DNA from: Gammaproteobacteria bacterium UBA2168
GTDB lineage: Bacteria; Pseudomonadota; Gammaproteobacteria; Pseudomonadales; Azotimanducaceae
Reading direction: 5' to 3'
Assembly: GCA_002327525.1 (NCBI GenBank)
Contig: DCWG01000130.1
Span: 8,345 to 32,654, forward strand
DNA: 24,310 nt
The notes beneath the pieces are model-generated. The model did not search any database and was not told the origin of the DNA. It saw only the letters and a program-made list of their open reading frames with translations. The position numbers and the translations under genes were made by a program. This document shows, piece after piece, positions 1 through 7,123 of this stretch (the first letter of the stretch is position 1; each line of letters opens with the position of its first letter).

Positions 1-403
1 AGTGGCAGTCGAGTAGCGCCGCCGCTTCGAGCCATGGCCGGTGATTTTCCACGACCTTGGCGCGCTTCTTGGTGTCGGGTTCGCCGACGTTACCGAGCCG
101 ATCGCACATGATGAGCAGACTCTGCACGCCCGCGTCTGTGGCACGACGCTCGAGATTCGCGAAAAAAGCTTCATCGCCCGCCTTGTCGAAATAGAAGGTA
201 TTGACGTACTCGACCGCGTCGAGGTCGAAGTCGTCGCGGGCCATAGCCGCGAAGTCCATCGCGTCTCGATCCCGGCCGAAGAAGGTCCGGTGCAGCGACC
301 ACTGTGCGAGCGAGATCCGCATCGCGAGTACGTCGCTCGCTCGGTTGGCGGGTGACAGCGTGGCAGCCAGAAGAGCCAGAAAAGTGCGTCGGTTGGTGTT
401 CAT
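1..403 (-). CDS. Sugar phosphate isomerase/epimerase-like TIM-barrel protein, Tat-exported (partial, C-terminus off the window)
   Basis: The gene starts at an ATG at 403 and runs leftward off the window, so only about 134 N-terminal residues are visible. The N-terminus reads MNTNRRTFLALLAATLS, a twin-arginine motif (NRRTFL) followed by a hydrophobic stretch, which predicts folded export by Tat. The mature part begins with ISLAQWSLHRTFF and contains VEYVNTFYFDKA, LLIMCDRLGNVG and VENHRPWLEAA. I recognise these as the N-terminal strands of xylose isomerase-like (AP endonuclease 2 superfamily) sugar phosphate isomerases/epimerases; exported relatives are common and mostly uncharacterised. The substrate is unknown. 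A GGGA about 7 nt upstream can serve as ribosome binding site. It lies 11 nt downstream of the PPOX gene on the same strand, so the two may be co-transcribed. The metal-binding residues of the second half cannot be checked. Confidence 0.8.
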   Translation of the reverse strand, partial: MNTNRRTFLALLAATLSPANRASDVLAMRISLAQWSLHRTFFGRDRDAMDFAAMARDDFDLDAVEYVNTFYFDKAGDEAFFANLERRATDAGVQSLLIMCDRLGNVGEPDTKKRAKVVENHRPWLEAAALLDCH

Positions 404-414
404 GGTTGTCCCGG

Positions 415-1029
415 TCAGTAGATAGTTTGTTGCAGATGCCGTGGATAGTTGGCGCCGTCGAAGTCTGCGTCGATTGCGTTCAGCATGGTGCCAGCAGTGG
501 GCACTTCGTCCCGCGATGCCTGCGTGGAGTCTTCCCACAACCTGGAGCGGGCCAGCGCCTTCTGGCACTGGAAGTAGGCACGCTGCACGTGAACGACGAT
601 TACGGAAGTAGGCACCTTGCCTTCCAGTTCCAGCACCTGCCGCAGATCTTTATCGATGCTGATAGCTGCCCGACCGTTGACGCGCATGCTTTCGCCGATG
701 CCGGGAATGAGAAAAAGCAGCGAAATACGCCCGTCGCGCACTATGTTGCGCAACGTATCGAGCCGGTTGTTGCCGCGGCGGTCCGGTAGCAGCAGAGTTC
801 GTCCATCGGCCACCCGCACCACGCCTGCCGGATCGCCGCGCGGTGAACAGTCGAGGCCCTCGGGGCCGGCGCTTGCCACTATCACGAAGGGCGAGCGTTC
901 GATAAAGGCGCGATACGGCGTATTGATGTGATCAATCTCCTTGGTCAGCGCGCGTTCCGGCGGCAAGCCGTACAGCGCGCCGAGTTCGGCTTCAGAGGTG
1001 ACGAGCTCGGAGGCTTTGAGATCCTGCAT
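415..1029 (-). CDS. Pyridoxamine 5'-phosphate oxidase-family FMN protein (MSMEG_1061/DR2398-like)
   Basis: This is a 204-residue protein of the split-barrel flavin-binding fold. The open frame extends further upstream, but only the part from the ATG at 1029 (MQDLKASELV) looks like the family; the upstream residues are low-complexity shadow sequence. Diagnostic segments are FVIVASAGPEGLDCSPRGD, TLLLPDRRGNNRLDTLRN (FMN-phosphate-binding region), ISLLFLIPG and GRAAIS. Family members are cytosolic flavoproteins with largely unassigned oxidoreductase roles; they are not true PdxH. Its length fits the roughly 200-residue family, and the gene looks intact. It precedes the Tat-exported isomerase by 11 nt. 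The start is moderately certain because no strong Shine-Dalgarno is seen. Confidence 0.85.
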   Translation of the reverse strand: MQDLKASELVTSEAELGALYGLPPERALTKEIDHINTPYRAFIERSPFVIVASAGPEGLDCSPRGDPAGVVRVADGRTLLLPDRRGNNRLDTLRNIVRDGRISLLFLIPGIGESMRVNGRAAISIDKDLRQVLELEGKVPTSVIVVHVQRAYFQCQKALARSRLWEDSTQASRDEVPTAGTMLNAIDADFDGANYPRHLQQTIY

Positions 1030-1294
1030 GGGTGGCGTACCTTGAACGGGGATTGCATTGTAACGAGGAAACGTTCGGCGCAGACTGATCGGCGGGGACA
1101 CTTTCATGAAACATGATTGCGCGGGAAGCCCTTCTGCGTGCGGCCCTGCGTGCAAAACGCAAGATACGCGTGTTTGTGACGCTGACCGTGGCGCGATCGT
1201 GGCACGCTGAGGGCTCCCGTTGGAGAGCGAGGAGAGGGTATGCCAGAGGGAGACCAGTCTGCGGGCAGCGGCCGCAATTGGGAGCCGCTCGGGG

Positions 1295-1526
1295 ATGCCG
1301 ATCATCTGGATCCGGGGCGGCATGCGCGACACTTGCCGGACTGCACGAGGATCTCGATGTCTCCTATCCGGGAATACGCTTTCGCATGGTGGACGAGCGA
1401 GGCGCCCTGCGCCGGCATGTGCGCGTGTTCGTCCGTGTTCGTAAACGGCATCGCACCGGCGTCGCTGGAGATGCCGGTCAGGGACCGCGACAAGGTGGTG
1501 ATTCTGCAGGCGCTCAGGGCGGTTGA
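1295..1526 (+). pseudogene. MoaD/ThiS-family ubiquitin-like sulfur carrier, multiply frameshifted remnant
   Basis: Pieces of a MoaD/ThiS-like protein appear in three different frames. An ATG at 1295 gives MPIIWIR, the typical first beta strand. A second frame gives ATLAGLHEDLD then SYPGIRFRMVDERG and RRHVRVFV. A third gives FVNGIAP then VRDRDKVVILQALR. The shift between the last two lies in an imperfect 10-nt tandem duplication (GTGTTCGT at 1425-1432 and again at 1435-1442); removing one copy restores HVRVFVNG. At the end, adding one G in the run at 1517-1519 would give QALRGG then TGA at 1524, the expected di-glycine C-terminus. About 15-20 codons between IWIR and ATLAG are missing. Intact relatives are sulfur carriers of about 85-95 residues. 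This copy cannot make a functional carrier. Confidence 0.72.
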
Positions 1527-1606
1527 GGAACTGCCACGACGATACCGCGTTTGTGTGGCGGAAAAGCGCCGCGTATTCTCGAAGGTTTACTTCTGCGGGA
1601 CCCCCA

Positions 1607-3211
1607 TTGCGTCGTATCTCTGTGTTGTTGTTTGTTCTGGCCGCGTCGTGCGCATGGTCGGCTGCCGGTGAGGTGAGCACCACCGAGGGGCGGTGGTCGG
1701 GTATCGCGAGTCCCGTCGATGGCGCGGTTACCGTGTATCGCGGTATTCCTTATGCGAAACCCCCGCTCGGAGCGCTGCGGTGGGCGGCGCCGGTTCGCCC
1801 CGGGGCGTGGCAGGGCGTGCGGAAGGCGGATGAGTTCGGCCAACCCTGCTGGCAGCGCCTGGTGCCGGAAACCTCTATCTACAGCCGTGGTTCTATGCAG
1901 GTCAGCGAAGACTGCCTCACGCTCAACCTGTGGACACGGCCTGCCGCTGAACTACGGCCCGTGATGGTATGGTTTCACGGCGGAGCGAATACTTCGGGGC
2001 ATGGCAACTCACTCATTTTCGACGGCACGCGACTGGCGCAGAAAGGGGTTGTGGTGGTCAACGTCAACTATCGCCTGGGCCCGATGGGTTTCTTCGCGCA
2101 TCCCGCCCTGACGGCTGAATCGCAATCGGCCTCCTCGGGCAACTACGGGTTGCTGGATCAGACCGCTGCACTCGAATGGGTGCAGCGTAATGTGGCCGCC
2201 TTTGGGGGTGATCCGAATCGCGTGACGATATTCGGGCAATCGGCGGGTGCGTTCGACGTGTGCCTGCTCATGGCGTCTCCGCTCGCGAAGGGATTGATGC
2301 ACCGTGTCATTGCGCACTCCGGAACCTGTTTGAACGTGAATACGACGCTGGAAGTCGCTGAGCGCGAGGGACAAAGCGTGGCGGCGCACCTCGCCACGCA
2401 AACCTCCGCGCAGGTGAGTCCAGTCCCTCAGCGGGAGCTCGAGCAGCTGCGCGCGAACACGCCGGAGGAAATCATGGCGGCGGTCGATGCGGTGGGGGCT
2501 GCACCCGGCACCCCGATTGTCGATGGTTGGGTGGTGCCGCAAGCCCCCGTCGCCGCCTTTGGGGCGGGACGCTACAACCGCATACCGTTGATCACGGGCA
2601 TCGTGTCCGATGAGTTTCGCGGGCTCGGCGAGGCCATGAGCGAGATGACGCGTGAGCAATACGAGGCCGAGGTTCGCGAGCGCTTCGGCGAGCGGGCGGA
2701 CGATGTGCTTGCCACCTACGAGAGCATCGCCGACGTCTCTCCGCGCGAGGCGCTGCGCAAGATTTCCACGCATTCGTTTTTCGGAGCACCTACGCGGTTG
2801 CTGGCGCGCCTGCTCACACAGGGACAAACACCTGCCTATGTCTACCATTTCAGTCACCCCACGGCCGTGTTCAGCTTGTATATACCCGAGCGTCCGGAGC
2901 ACGAGGTGCCTGGCGGTCCCCGGGCGCTTGGCGCCTACCACTCCGGTGATCTGGCCTATCATTTCAACAATGTCGGCGTCGTCGGGCTGCACTGGCAGCC
3001 CTGGGACCGCCGCCTTGCTGATATGATCTCGGACTACTGGGTGAATTTCGCACGCAACGGCGACCCGAATGGGGAAGGACTGCCGCGGTGGCCGCGATAC
3101 ACCTCCAAGGATCTGGTGCAGGAATTCGGGGCGACGGTGACACCCGTGCTCAACCCTCCGCATCGCGAATACGATGTGTTCGAGGCAATCCTCGCAGGAG
3201 AAATGGAGTAA
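1607..3211 (+). CDS. Secreted type-B carboxylesterase/lipase
   Basis: This alpha/beta-hydrolase of the type-B carboxylesterase (COesterase) family hydrolyses carboxylic esters. From a TTG start at 1607 it has 534 residues and opens with a signal peptide (LRRISVLLFVLAASCAWSAAGE); a TTG at 1523 is also in frame but would bury it. A cysteine inside the hydrophobic stretch leaves a lipoprotein form possible, though the lipobox is poor. Visible motifs are VYRGIPYAKPPLGALRW, SEDCLTLNLW and MVWFHGGAN (oxyanion hole), then the nucleophile elbow FGQSAGA (Ser about 212), the acidic residue in SDEFRGL (Glu about 336) and the histidine in GAYHSGDLAYHF (about 445). All three catalytic positions are present. 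It ends TAA, 3 nt before the MaoC gene, so it probably leads a three-gene operon. The ester substrate is unknown. Confidence 0.9.
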   Translation: MRRISVLLFVLAASCAWSAAGEVSTTEGRWSGIASPVDGAVTVYRGIPYAKPPLGALRWAAPVRPGAWQGVRKADEFGQPCWQRLVPETSIYSRGSMQVSEDCLTLNLWTRPAAELRPVMVWFHGGANTSGHGNSLIFDGTRLAQKGVVVVNVNYRLGPMGFFAHPALTAESQSASSGNYGLLDQTAALEWVQRNVAAFGGDPNRVTIFGQSAGAFDVCLLMASPLAKGLMHRVIAHSGTCLNVNTTLEVAEREGQSVAAHLATQTSAQVSPVPQRELEQLRANTPEEIMAAVDAVGAAPGTPIVDGWVVPQAPVAAFGAGRYNRIPLITGIVSDEFRGLGEAMSEMTREQYEAEVRERFGERADDVLATYESIADVSPREALRKISTHSFFGAPTRLLARLLTQGQTPAYVYHFSHPTAVFSLYIPERPEHEVPGGPRALGAYHSGDLAYHFNNVGVVGLHWQPWDRRLADMISDYWVNFARNGDPNGEGLPRWPRYTSKDLVQEFGATVTPVLNPPHREYDVFEAILAGEME

Positions 3212-3214
3212 CAG

Positions 3215-3658
3215 ATGGTCGACATCGAAGACCTGAAAGAACGGTTTCTGAATCTCGAGTTCGACACCCAGGAGTTGAGGATAGATCCAGAGAAGTCGGT
3301 AACCGTGGCGAGAGTCACCGGTGAAGTGCTGCCGGAATTCACCGACCCCGGGCACGAGGATTTTCAGACGCCACCAGCAATGCTTGCGAGTCTAGCAGCG
3401 GGCCGGCACCTACCCATCGACTTCCCGAGGCTGGGCGGCATTCCGATGGACGGCGGTAAGGCGGTGACGATTGTCAGACCCGTAAAACCGGGTACGCATC
3501 TCACCGGCCGTACGCACCTGCACGATATCTACGCGAAACAGGGACGCTCCGGTCGAATGGTCTTCATCGTGTCGCGCATGGAGATCTTCGATGCCGATGG
3601 TGACCAGGTTGCCATCAACGATTCCAGGATGGTTGTCAGAGAGAGGCCCGACGCATGA
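3215..3658 (+). CDS. MaoC N-terminal-like (FAS1-type dehydratase) hotdog subunit
   Basis: A 147-residue protein of single hotdog-domain size, similar to the N-terminal half of two-domain MaoC/FAS1-type dehydratases. Segments such as QTPPAMLASLAAG, RLGGIPMDGGK, VRPVKPGTHLTGRTHLHDIY and RMVFIVSRMEIFDADG follow the order of that domain. Subunits like this pair with a separate MaoC subunit to hydrate enoyl-CoA esters. The pairing partner is the next gene, whose ATG overlaps this stop codon by 4 nt (ATGA at 3655-3658), a sign of translational coupling. The ATG at 3215 lies 3 nt after the carboxylesterase stop, with GGAG 6 nt upstream. The substrate cannot be read from the sequence. Confidence 0.8.
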   Translation: MVDIEDLKERFLNLEFDTQELRIDPEKSVTVARVTGEVLPEFTDPGHEDFQTPPAMLASLAAGRHLPIDFPRLGGIPMDGGKAVTIVRPVKPGTHLTGRTHLHDIYAKQGRSGRMVFIVSRMEIFDADGDQVAINDSRMVVRERPDA

Positions 3659-4071
3659 GCATAGAAAGCATCGCGGATGTGGAATTCGGCGCGGAGCTGC
3701 CGGCTTTCGAGTGCGATACGGCGCTATCGCAAACCAGCCAGTTCGCGGACGCCGTGGGCTGGGGTCGCGGCGGCCGCTTCACCGACCACGACAAGGCACG
3801 CAAGGAAGGGCTGCCCGGTGCGCTGGTGCCCGGGATCATGGGCATGGGTTTCCTCACAACCATGATCCACCGGTGGGCGCCGGCGGCGCGGGTGGAGCAC
3901 GTCGATACCGTCTTCCGCGCCCCGATGCTGGCGGACGATCCTGCTCACATCAGCGCAGTGGTCACCGACATCGACGAGGAAGAAGGCGTGGCCGAGCTGG
4001 ACCTGACGATCAAGAACGACGCGGATGAGACGCGCGTGTTTGGGACGGCACGCATAAGGCTCCCCACGTAG
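3655..4071 (+). CDS. MaoC-family dehydratase/hydratase-like hotdog subunit
   Basis: A 138-residue hotdog protein, the likely partner of the preceding subunit. The region FTDHDKARKEGLPGALVPG aligns with the hydratase signature in which Asn-Pro-Ile/Leu-His precedes a conserved Asp, an Ala-Arg pair and Gly-x-Pro-Gly. Here the Asp, Ala-Arg and Gly-Leu-Pro-Gly are kept, but the Asn-Pro-x-His part reads Gly-Gly-Arg-Phe, so the usual catalytic histidine is absent. Further family features are MGFLTTMIHRW and HVDTVFRAPMLADD. Either a different catalytic arrangement is used or the complex has another role, such as acyl-thioester binding. It overlaps the previous gene by 4 nt and ends 19 nt from the convergent DUF1697 gene. 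Confidence 0.8.
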   Translation: MSIESIADVEFGAELPAFECDTALSQTSQFADAVGWGRGGRFTDHDKARKEGLPGALVPGIMGMGFLTTMIHRWAPAARVEHVDTVFRAPMLADDPAHISAVVTDIDEEEGVAELDLTIKNDADETRVFGTARIRLPT

Positions 4072-4090
4072 AGCTGAACAGCCTGGAAGA

Positions 4091-4639
4091 CTAGGGATCG
4101 GCCTTGAGCATGCGTGCCATCTCAGCGACTTTGCCCGGTGTGCGCCAATTGCACGCGGTGGCGGCGGTGCCAAGGGTACGTGTTGCGGCGTCTGCAAGTT
4201 TCGAGCGGCCGATACCATCGGGGGTGTGCCGGTGAGCTACCTTGCCGTCGAGTTGGAAGCGCTCGTGCCCGGTTGCGAGGGCCGAGAGCCTGACCGGATC
4301 CGCCTTCGAGGTGGGTTCGTCCAGCAGCCAGACGTGCAGCCTGCGCGGATCGCTCACGGCGTTCGGGAAAGGATTGCCATCGATGATCTGATTCGGCTCG
4401 GCCAGCGTCAGAACCCTGACATCCGTGCTGAATGAAAAGATGTCTGCGATGGCGTGGCTGATCTCGTCTTCGAGAACGCCCGGCGGTTTTTCGGTGGCAA
4501 ACACCGCGTTGCCACTCTGGATGTAGGTGGCGAGGTTCCGATAACCCAGCGTTTCCAGCATCGCCCTCAATTCCGCCATGGGCAGCTTGCGGTGTCGGCC
4601 GACGTTGATACCCTTGATAAACGCGGTCCGCGCGCTCAT
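4091..4639 (-). CDS. DUF1697 domain-containing protein
   Basis: A 182-residue protein that matches DUF1697 over its length. It has FIKGINVGRHRKLPMAELR at the N-terminus, TYIQSGNAVF, RRLHVWLLDEP in the middle, and HRHTPDGIGRSKL followed by ACNWRTPGKVAEMA at the C-terminus. The family is widespread, cytosolic and of unknown function. Its ATG (4639) overlaps the TGA of the upstream serine-hydrolase lipoprotein by 4 nt (ATGA at 4636-4639), so translation is probably coupled. It is the last gene of the minus-strand run that starts at 6451. It ends 19 nt from the convergent MaoC gene, with no obvious terminator hairpin between. Confidence 0.88.
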   Translation of the reverse strand: MSARTAFIKGINVGRHRKLPMAELRAMLETLGYRNLATYIQSGNAVFATEKPPGVLEDEISHAIADIFSFSTDVRVLTLAEPNQIIDGNPFPNAVSDPRRLHVWLLDEPTSKADPVRLSALATGHERFQLDGKVAHRHTPDGIGRSKLADAATRTLGTAATACNWRTPGKVAEMARMLKADP

Positions 4640-5979
4640 TCCGCGCTGCCGAACACGTCGTCGAGCAACCGCAATAGTATGGGCGCTAGCGCCTCCTCGC
4701 TGTGGTCATCGTCCTTGAAGTAGCCGGTAAACGCGGCTACCACGTCCCAGGTCGGATTGATGATGAGCCCCTGACCGGCCCAGCCGCCTTTGAAGAGCGT
4801 ATCGTTGGCCAACACGGCATCCCATTGATAGACGTTGTGGCGCACACCCGACATGTCCGCCCCCGGCAGACCGGCATTGGTGCGCAGCCGGGGGCGACCT
4901 CCGTGCAGCAGCAATGCCAGGTGCTCGGGCGAGATCAGGCGCTCGTCGCTCACGACTCCATAGCTTGGCGTAAACAGCAATCCGAAGCGCGCCACGTCGC
5001 GCAGTCTCGCCAGGAAGCCGCCATGGGTCACCGCAATGCCATAGCGTGGCGCGATATAGGAGGCGTTTGCCTCCGCACCCATCCGATACCACAGCTCCCG
5101 TGACAAGGCGTCTTGAAATGGCATGCCGGTGATCTCTTCCACCAGCCACGCCAGTACGAAGGTGTTGAGGCCGGAGTAGGAGAATACCTCGCCGGGCGGT
5201 GCGTGACGGGATGTCTCGAGGGTGGCGGCGAAGTCGTAGGGATTGTCAGGTGCGTCGGCTGTGCGGAAGCCATCGCCGATGGCCATGGAATATCGGTAGT
5301 AGCACGAGGTGCGATCCTCGTACTCATCGGCGCAGTCGAGACCGCTGGCCATGTCGAGTAGATCGCGCACGGGCACACCGGCCAGGCTCGAGCCGGCAAG
5401 CCTTGGCAGATAGCGCTCTATGGGTGCGCTGACGTCCAACTCGCCGCGTTCCTCCAGAATGCGTACCAATGTGCCGACGAACACCTTGGCCACCGACCAG
5501 AACACCGGCATCTCGTAATCCTGCATACGCGGGTAGCGCTCGAAGACGACGAGCCCCTGGTGCAGCACGATCACCCCGGTTGCCGTGCTGTGTTCGCTTT
5601 CGAGAAACTCATCGAAAGTGATCCGTGTGCCGGCCACATCCACGACGTACTTACCGATATCGGGCATTGGTGCCGGTGTCAGTGTGCGCACGCGACCGCC
5701 GCGATACACATTCACAGTGGGGAATAGCTGGTGGAGATTCCTGAAATTCCAGGACATGTCCTCACCATTCACGCTCCACCAGATGTCGTCTTCAGGCAAA
5801 CGCCGGTGCTGGGCGTGCACCGACGCCACGTTGGCAGCGGCTTCGAACACAGGTGAGGGGAGACCTTCCGATGTCTTCGTCTGACACGCACCGAGGACGA
5901 ATGCGCAACCCATCAACGCAAGCGCACGCGCTTCGCGGCTCACGCGATGCATGTGATGGTGAAGCTGACGGCCAGACAC
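4636..5979 (-). CDS. Class C beta-lactamase-type serine hydrolase, predicted lipoprotein
   Basis: A 447-residue penicillin-binding-protein-like hydrolase from a GTG at 5979; an ATG at 5952 gives 438 residues and a more normal signal peptide. The N-terminus has a hydrophobic run ending in VLGAC, a good lipobox, so the mature protein probably starts at Cys32 (long numbering) and is anchored to a membrane. The nucleophile motif is SVAK (Ser162, Lys165), the Tyr motif is YSGLN (from Tyr268), and FKGGWAGQG near the C-terminus takes the place of the KTG box. Family members include esterases, D-amino-acid peptidases and cyclic-oligomer hydrolases; true beta-lactamase activity is unlikely but not excluded. 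It lies 16 nt after the DUF4396 gene and overlaps the DUF1697 gene, so it is the middle of an operon. Confidence 0.88.
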   Translation of the reverse strand: MSGRQLHHHMHRVSREARALALMGCAFVLGACQTKTSEGLPSPVFEAAANVASVHAQHRRLPEDDIWWSVNGEDMSWNFRNLHQLFPTVNVYRGGRVRTLTPAPMPDIGKYVVDVAGTRITFDEFLESEHSTATGVIVLHQGLVVFERYPRMQDYEMPVFWSVAKVFVGTLVRILEERGELDVSAPIERYLPRLAGSSLAGVPVRDLLDMASGLDCADEYEDRTSCYYRYSMAIGDGFRTADAPDNPYDFAATLETSRHAPPGEVFSYSGLNTFVLAWLVEEITGMPFQDALSRELWYRMGAEANASYIAPRYGIAVTHGGFLARLRDVARFGLLFTPSYGVVSDERLISPEHLALLLHGGRPRLRTNAGLPGADMSGVRHNVYQWDAVLANDTLFKGGWAGQGLIINPTWDVVAAFTGYFKDDDHSEEALAPILLRLLDDVFGSAE

Positions 5980-5995
5980 CGCTCACTCAGCTGCT

Positions 5996-6451
5996 TCAGT
6001 GGCAGGCTTTCAAGTCGCGCTTCAGAAGCCACCAGTTCACGGGCCATGCGGCGACGAATCCGGCCGGTACGGCCACGGCGACTCCTATCCAGAAAGGCGT
6101 GGACAGAACCGATGTGGCATCCATGCCACCGGCGGCGAAGTCGGCGAAGTTCATCGCCACTTCCATTACGCCGATGGAGACCGCCTCGCCGATCCATATC
6201 AAGCGCAGAGCTTCGGCGAAGGATTTGCCCTGGTCGCGCATCACGGGCAGCAATCCCAGCGTGAAGCCCGAGAGATAAGCGCAGCTGGTTGCCAGAATTA
6301 CCGTTGGCCAGACCGCGAATCCCAACGTCGTTGCGATCATCAGGCCGGCTACCTCGCCGATGACACACCCAGTGAGGCAGTGCATCGTCGCCTGTGCACT
6401 GGTGACGAAGGGATTGCCGGGATGGGTTGAATGTTCGCATGTCTCACTCAT
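5996..6451 (-). CDS. DUF4396 integral membrane protein
   Basis: A 151-residue protein of the DUF4396 family with about four hydrophobic segments: TMHCLTGCVIGEVAGLMIAT, PTVILATSCAYLSGFTLGLL, the IWIGEAVSIGVMEVAMNF region and TPFWIGVAVAVPAGFVAAW. The start at 6451 is chosen over an in-frame ATG at 6487 because AAGGAG sits 6 nt upstream of it. The N-terminal tail (SETCEHSTHPGNPF) is rich in Cys and His and several Cys lie in the first membrane segment, which would suit metal contact, though this is inference. DUF4396 proteins have no assigned biochemical function. The gene is divergent from a CsoR-family repressor, with an operator-like dyad between them, and leads the run with the serine hydrolase and DUF1697 genes. 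Confidence 0.82.
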   Translation of the reverse strand: MSETCEHSTHPGNPFVTSAQATMHCLTGCVIGEVAGLMIATTLGFAVWPTVILATSCAYLSGFTLGLLPVMRDQGKSFAEALRLIWIGEAVSIGVMEVAMNFADFAAGGMDATSVLSTPFWIGVAVAVPAGFVAAWPVNWWLLKRDLKACH

Positions 6452-6563
6452 GAAGTACTCCTTACTCACTTTACGCGTTGTTGCCACAAAGACACCGGGG
6501 CCGAAGAAAGACGTGGGAGTCAGAGAAACCCTTTTGGTCTGGCCCTTTGCCCTGACCCCCCAT

Positions 6564-6607
6564 ATACTCTCTGATTATCCCAATACTCTATACTCCTATG
6601 GGGTATA
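6564..6607 (+). promoter_or_regulatory. Probable CsoR-family operator and ATACTC repeats in the divergent promoter region
   Basis: The dyad TATACTCCTATGGGGTATA (6589-6607) is palindromic except for one mismatch per arm pair and resembles the A/T-flanked G/C-tract operators of CsoR/CstR-type repressors. Two further ATACTC half-site copies lie upstream at 6564 and 6583, the last copy being inside the dyad at 6590. The dyad is 22 bp before the ATG of the CsoR-family gene and 138 bp from the divergent DUF4396 start, so it could autoregulate and control both directions. Confidence 0.6.
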
Positions 6608-6629
6608 TGACAAATCTGGATCGAATGAC

Positions 6630-6902
6630 ATGGCAACAGACCAGGATGCGACCTGTAAGCGGTTGAAGCGGATCGAGGGCCAGGTGCGCGGCATCGTGCG
6701 CATGATCGAGGAAGACCGCTACTGTATCGACGTGCTGCAGCAATTGCAGGCGGTTCAGGCCGCACTTGCCAGGGTGGAGGACGCGGTGCTCAAGGACCAC
6801 ACTGCGACCTGCGTAGAATCGGCCATCGCTTCGGGAGATGCTGGCGAGCAGCGCCGCAAATTCAACGAACTGGTGGACCTCTTCGCACGCACGAAACGCT
6901 AG
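6630..6902 (+). CDS. CsoR/RcnR/FrmR-family transcriptional repressor
   Basis: A 90-residue all-helical DUF156 repressor. The N-terminus CKRLKRIEGQVRGIVRMIEE is the characteristic first helix. Candidate ligand residues are Cys32 (RYCIDVLQQL), His57 and Cys61 (DHTATCV), the Cys-His-Cys arrangement of copper-sensing CsoR proteins; Cys9 is extra. Formaldehyde-sensing FrmR and Ni/Co-sensing RcnR need additional N-terminal ligands that are not evident. The open frame continues upstream to 6360, but that part overlaps the divergent gene and is not family-like. The ATG at 6630 is therefore chosen, although its Shine-Dalgarno is weak. Cu(I) or another soft ligand such as a persulfide is the likely inducer; no copper ATPase or chaperone is visible in the window, so the target is probably the divergent DUF4396 operon. 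Confidence 0.88.
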   Translation: MATDQDATCKRLKRIEGQVRGIVRMIEEDRYCIDVLQQLQAVQAALARVEDAVLKDHTATCVESAIASGDAGEQRRKFNELVDLFARTKR

Positions 6903-7003
6903 ACATCGCCACCGCCCACACTGCTCGAAACGCACTGGCTGCCCAACCCTGAAGGTACAGTTACCATCGCGCCGGGCTTCAAATCCTGACCAGGTTCGGG
7001 AAA

Positions 7004-7103
7004 GGAGCGCGCTTCGCGCGACAGGCAAACAAATTCCAGTTTGGAAAGTAACAGTGTCCACACATTCCATCTAAATCCTTGTATCGTGCGCGCTCCTTTT
7101 TTT
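7004..7103 (+). promoter_or_regulatory. Possible structured leader/attenuator upstream of aceA
   Basis: GGAGCGCGC at 7004-7012 is perfectly complementary to GCGCGCTCC at 7088-7096, which is followed directly by seven T residues (7097-7103), 20 bp before the aceA ATG. The first arm can also fold locally into a short hairpin (GCGCG at 7007-7011 with CGCGC at 7015-7019), and another small hairpin (TTCCA GTT TGGAA) lies in between. The two pairings are mutually exclusive, as in terminator/antiterminator leaders. The 75-nt loop is long for an intrinsic terminator, so this is tentative. Confidence 0.35.
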
Positions 7104-7123
7104 CCGACGCTTGAGGATCGGAT

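Noticed and set aside
1030..1683. Long minus-strand N-terminal extension of the first PPOX protein
   Set aside because: It overlaps the MoaD remnant and the carboxylesterase start, has low-complexity Arg-rich composition and no family similarity; the protein starts at 1029.
2009..3355. Long open frame opposite the carboxylesterase gene
   Set aside because: It is a shadow of high-GC coding sequence; its translation resembles no family, whereas the plus-strand frame has all esterase motifs.
4636..5979. Antibiotic-resistance beta-lactamase
   Set aside because: The SxxK, YSGLN and KGG pattern and lipoprotein signal fit the broad serine-hydrolase group; class C beta-lactamases have a YxN motif of different context and a KTG box.
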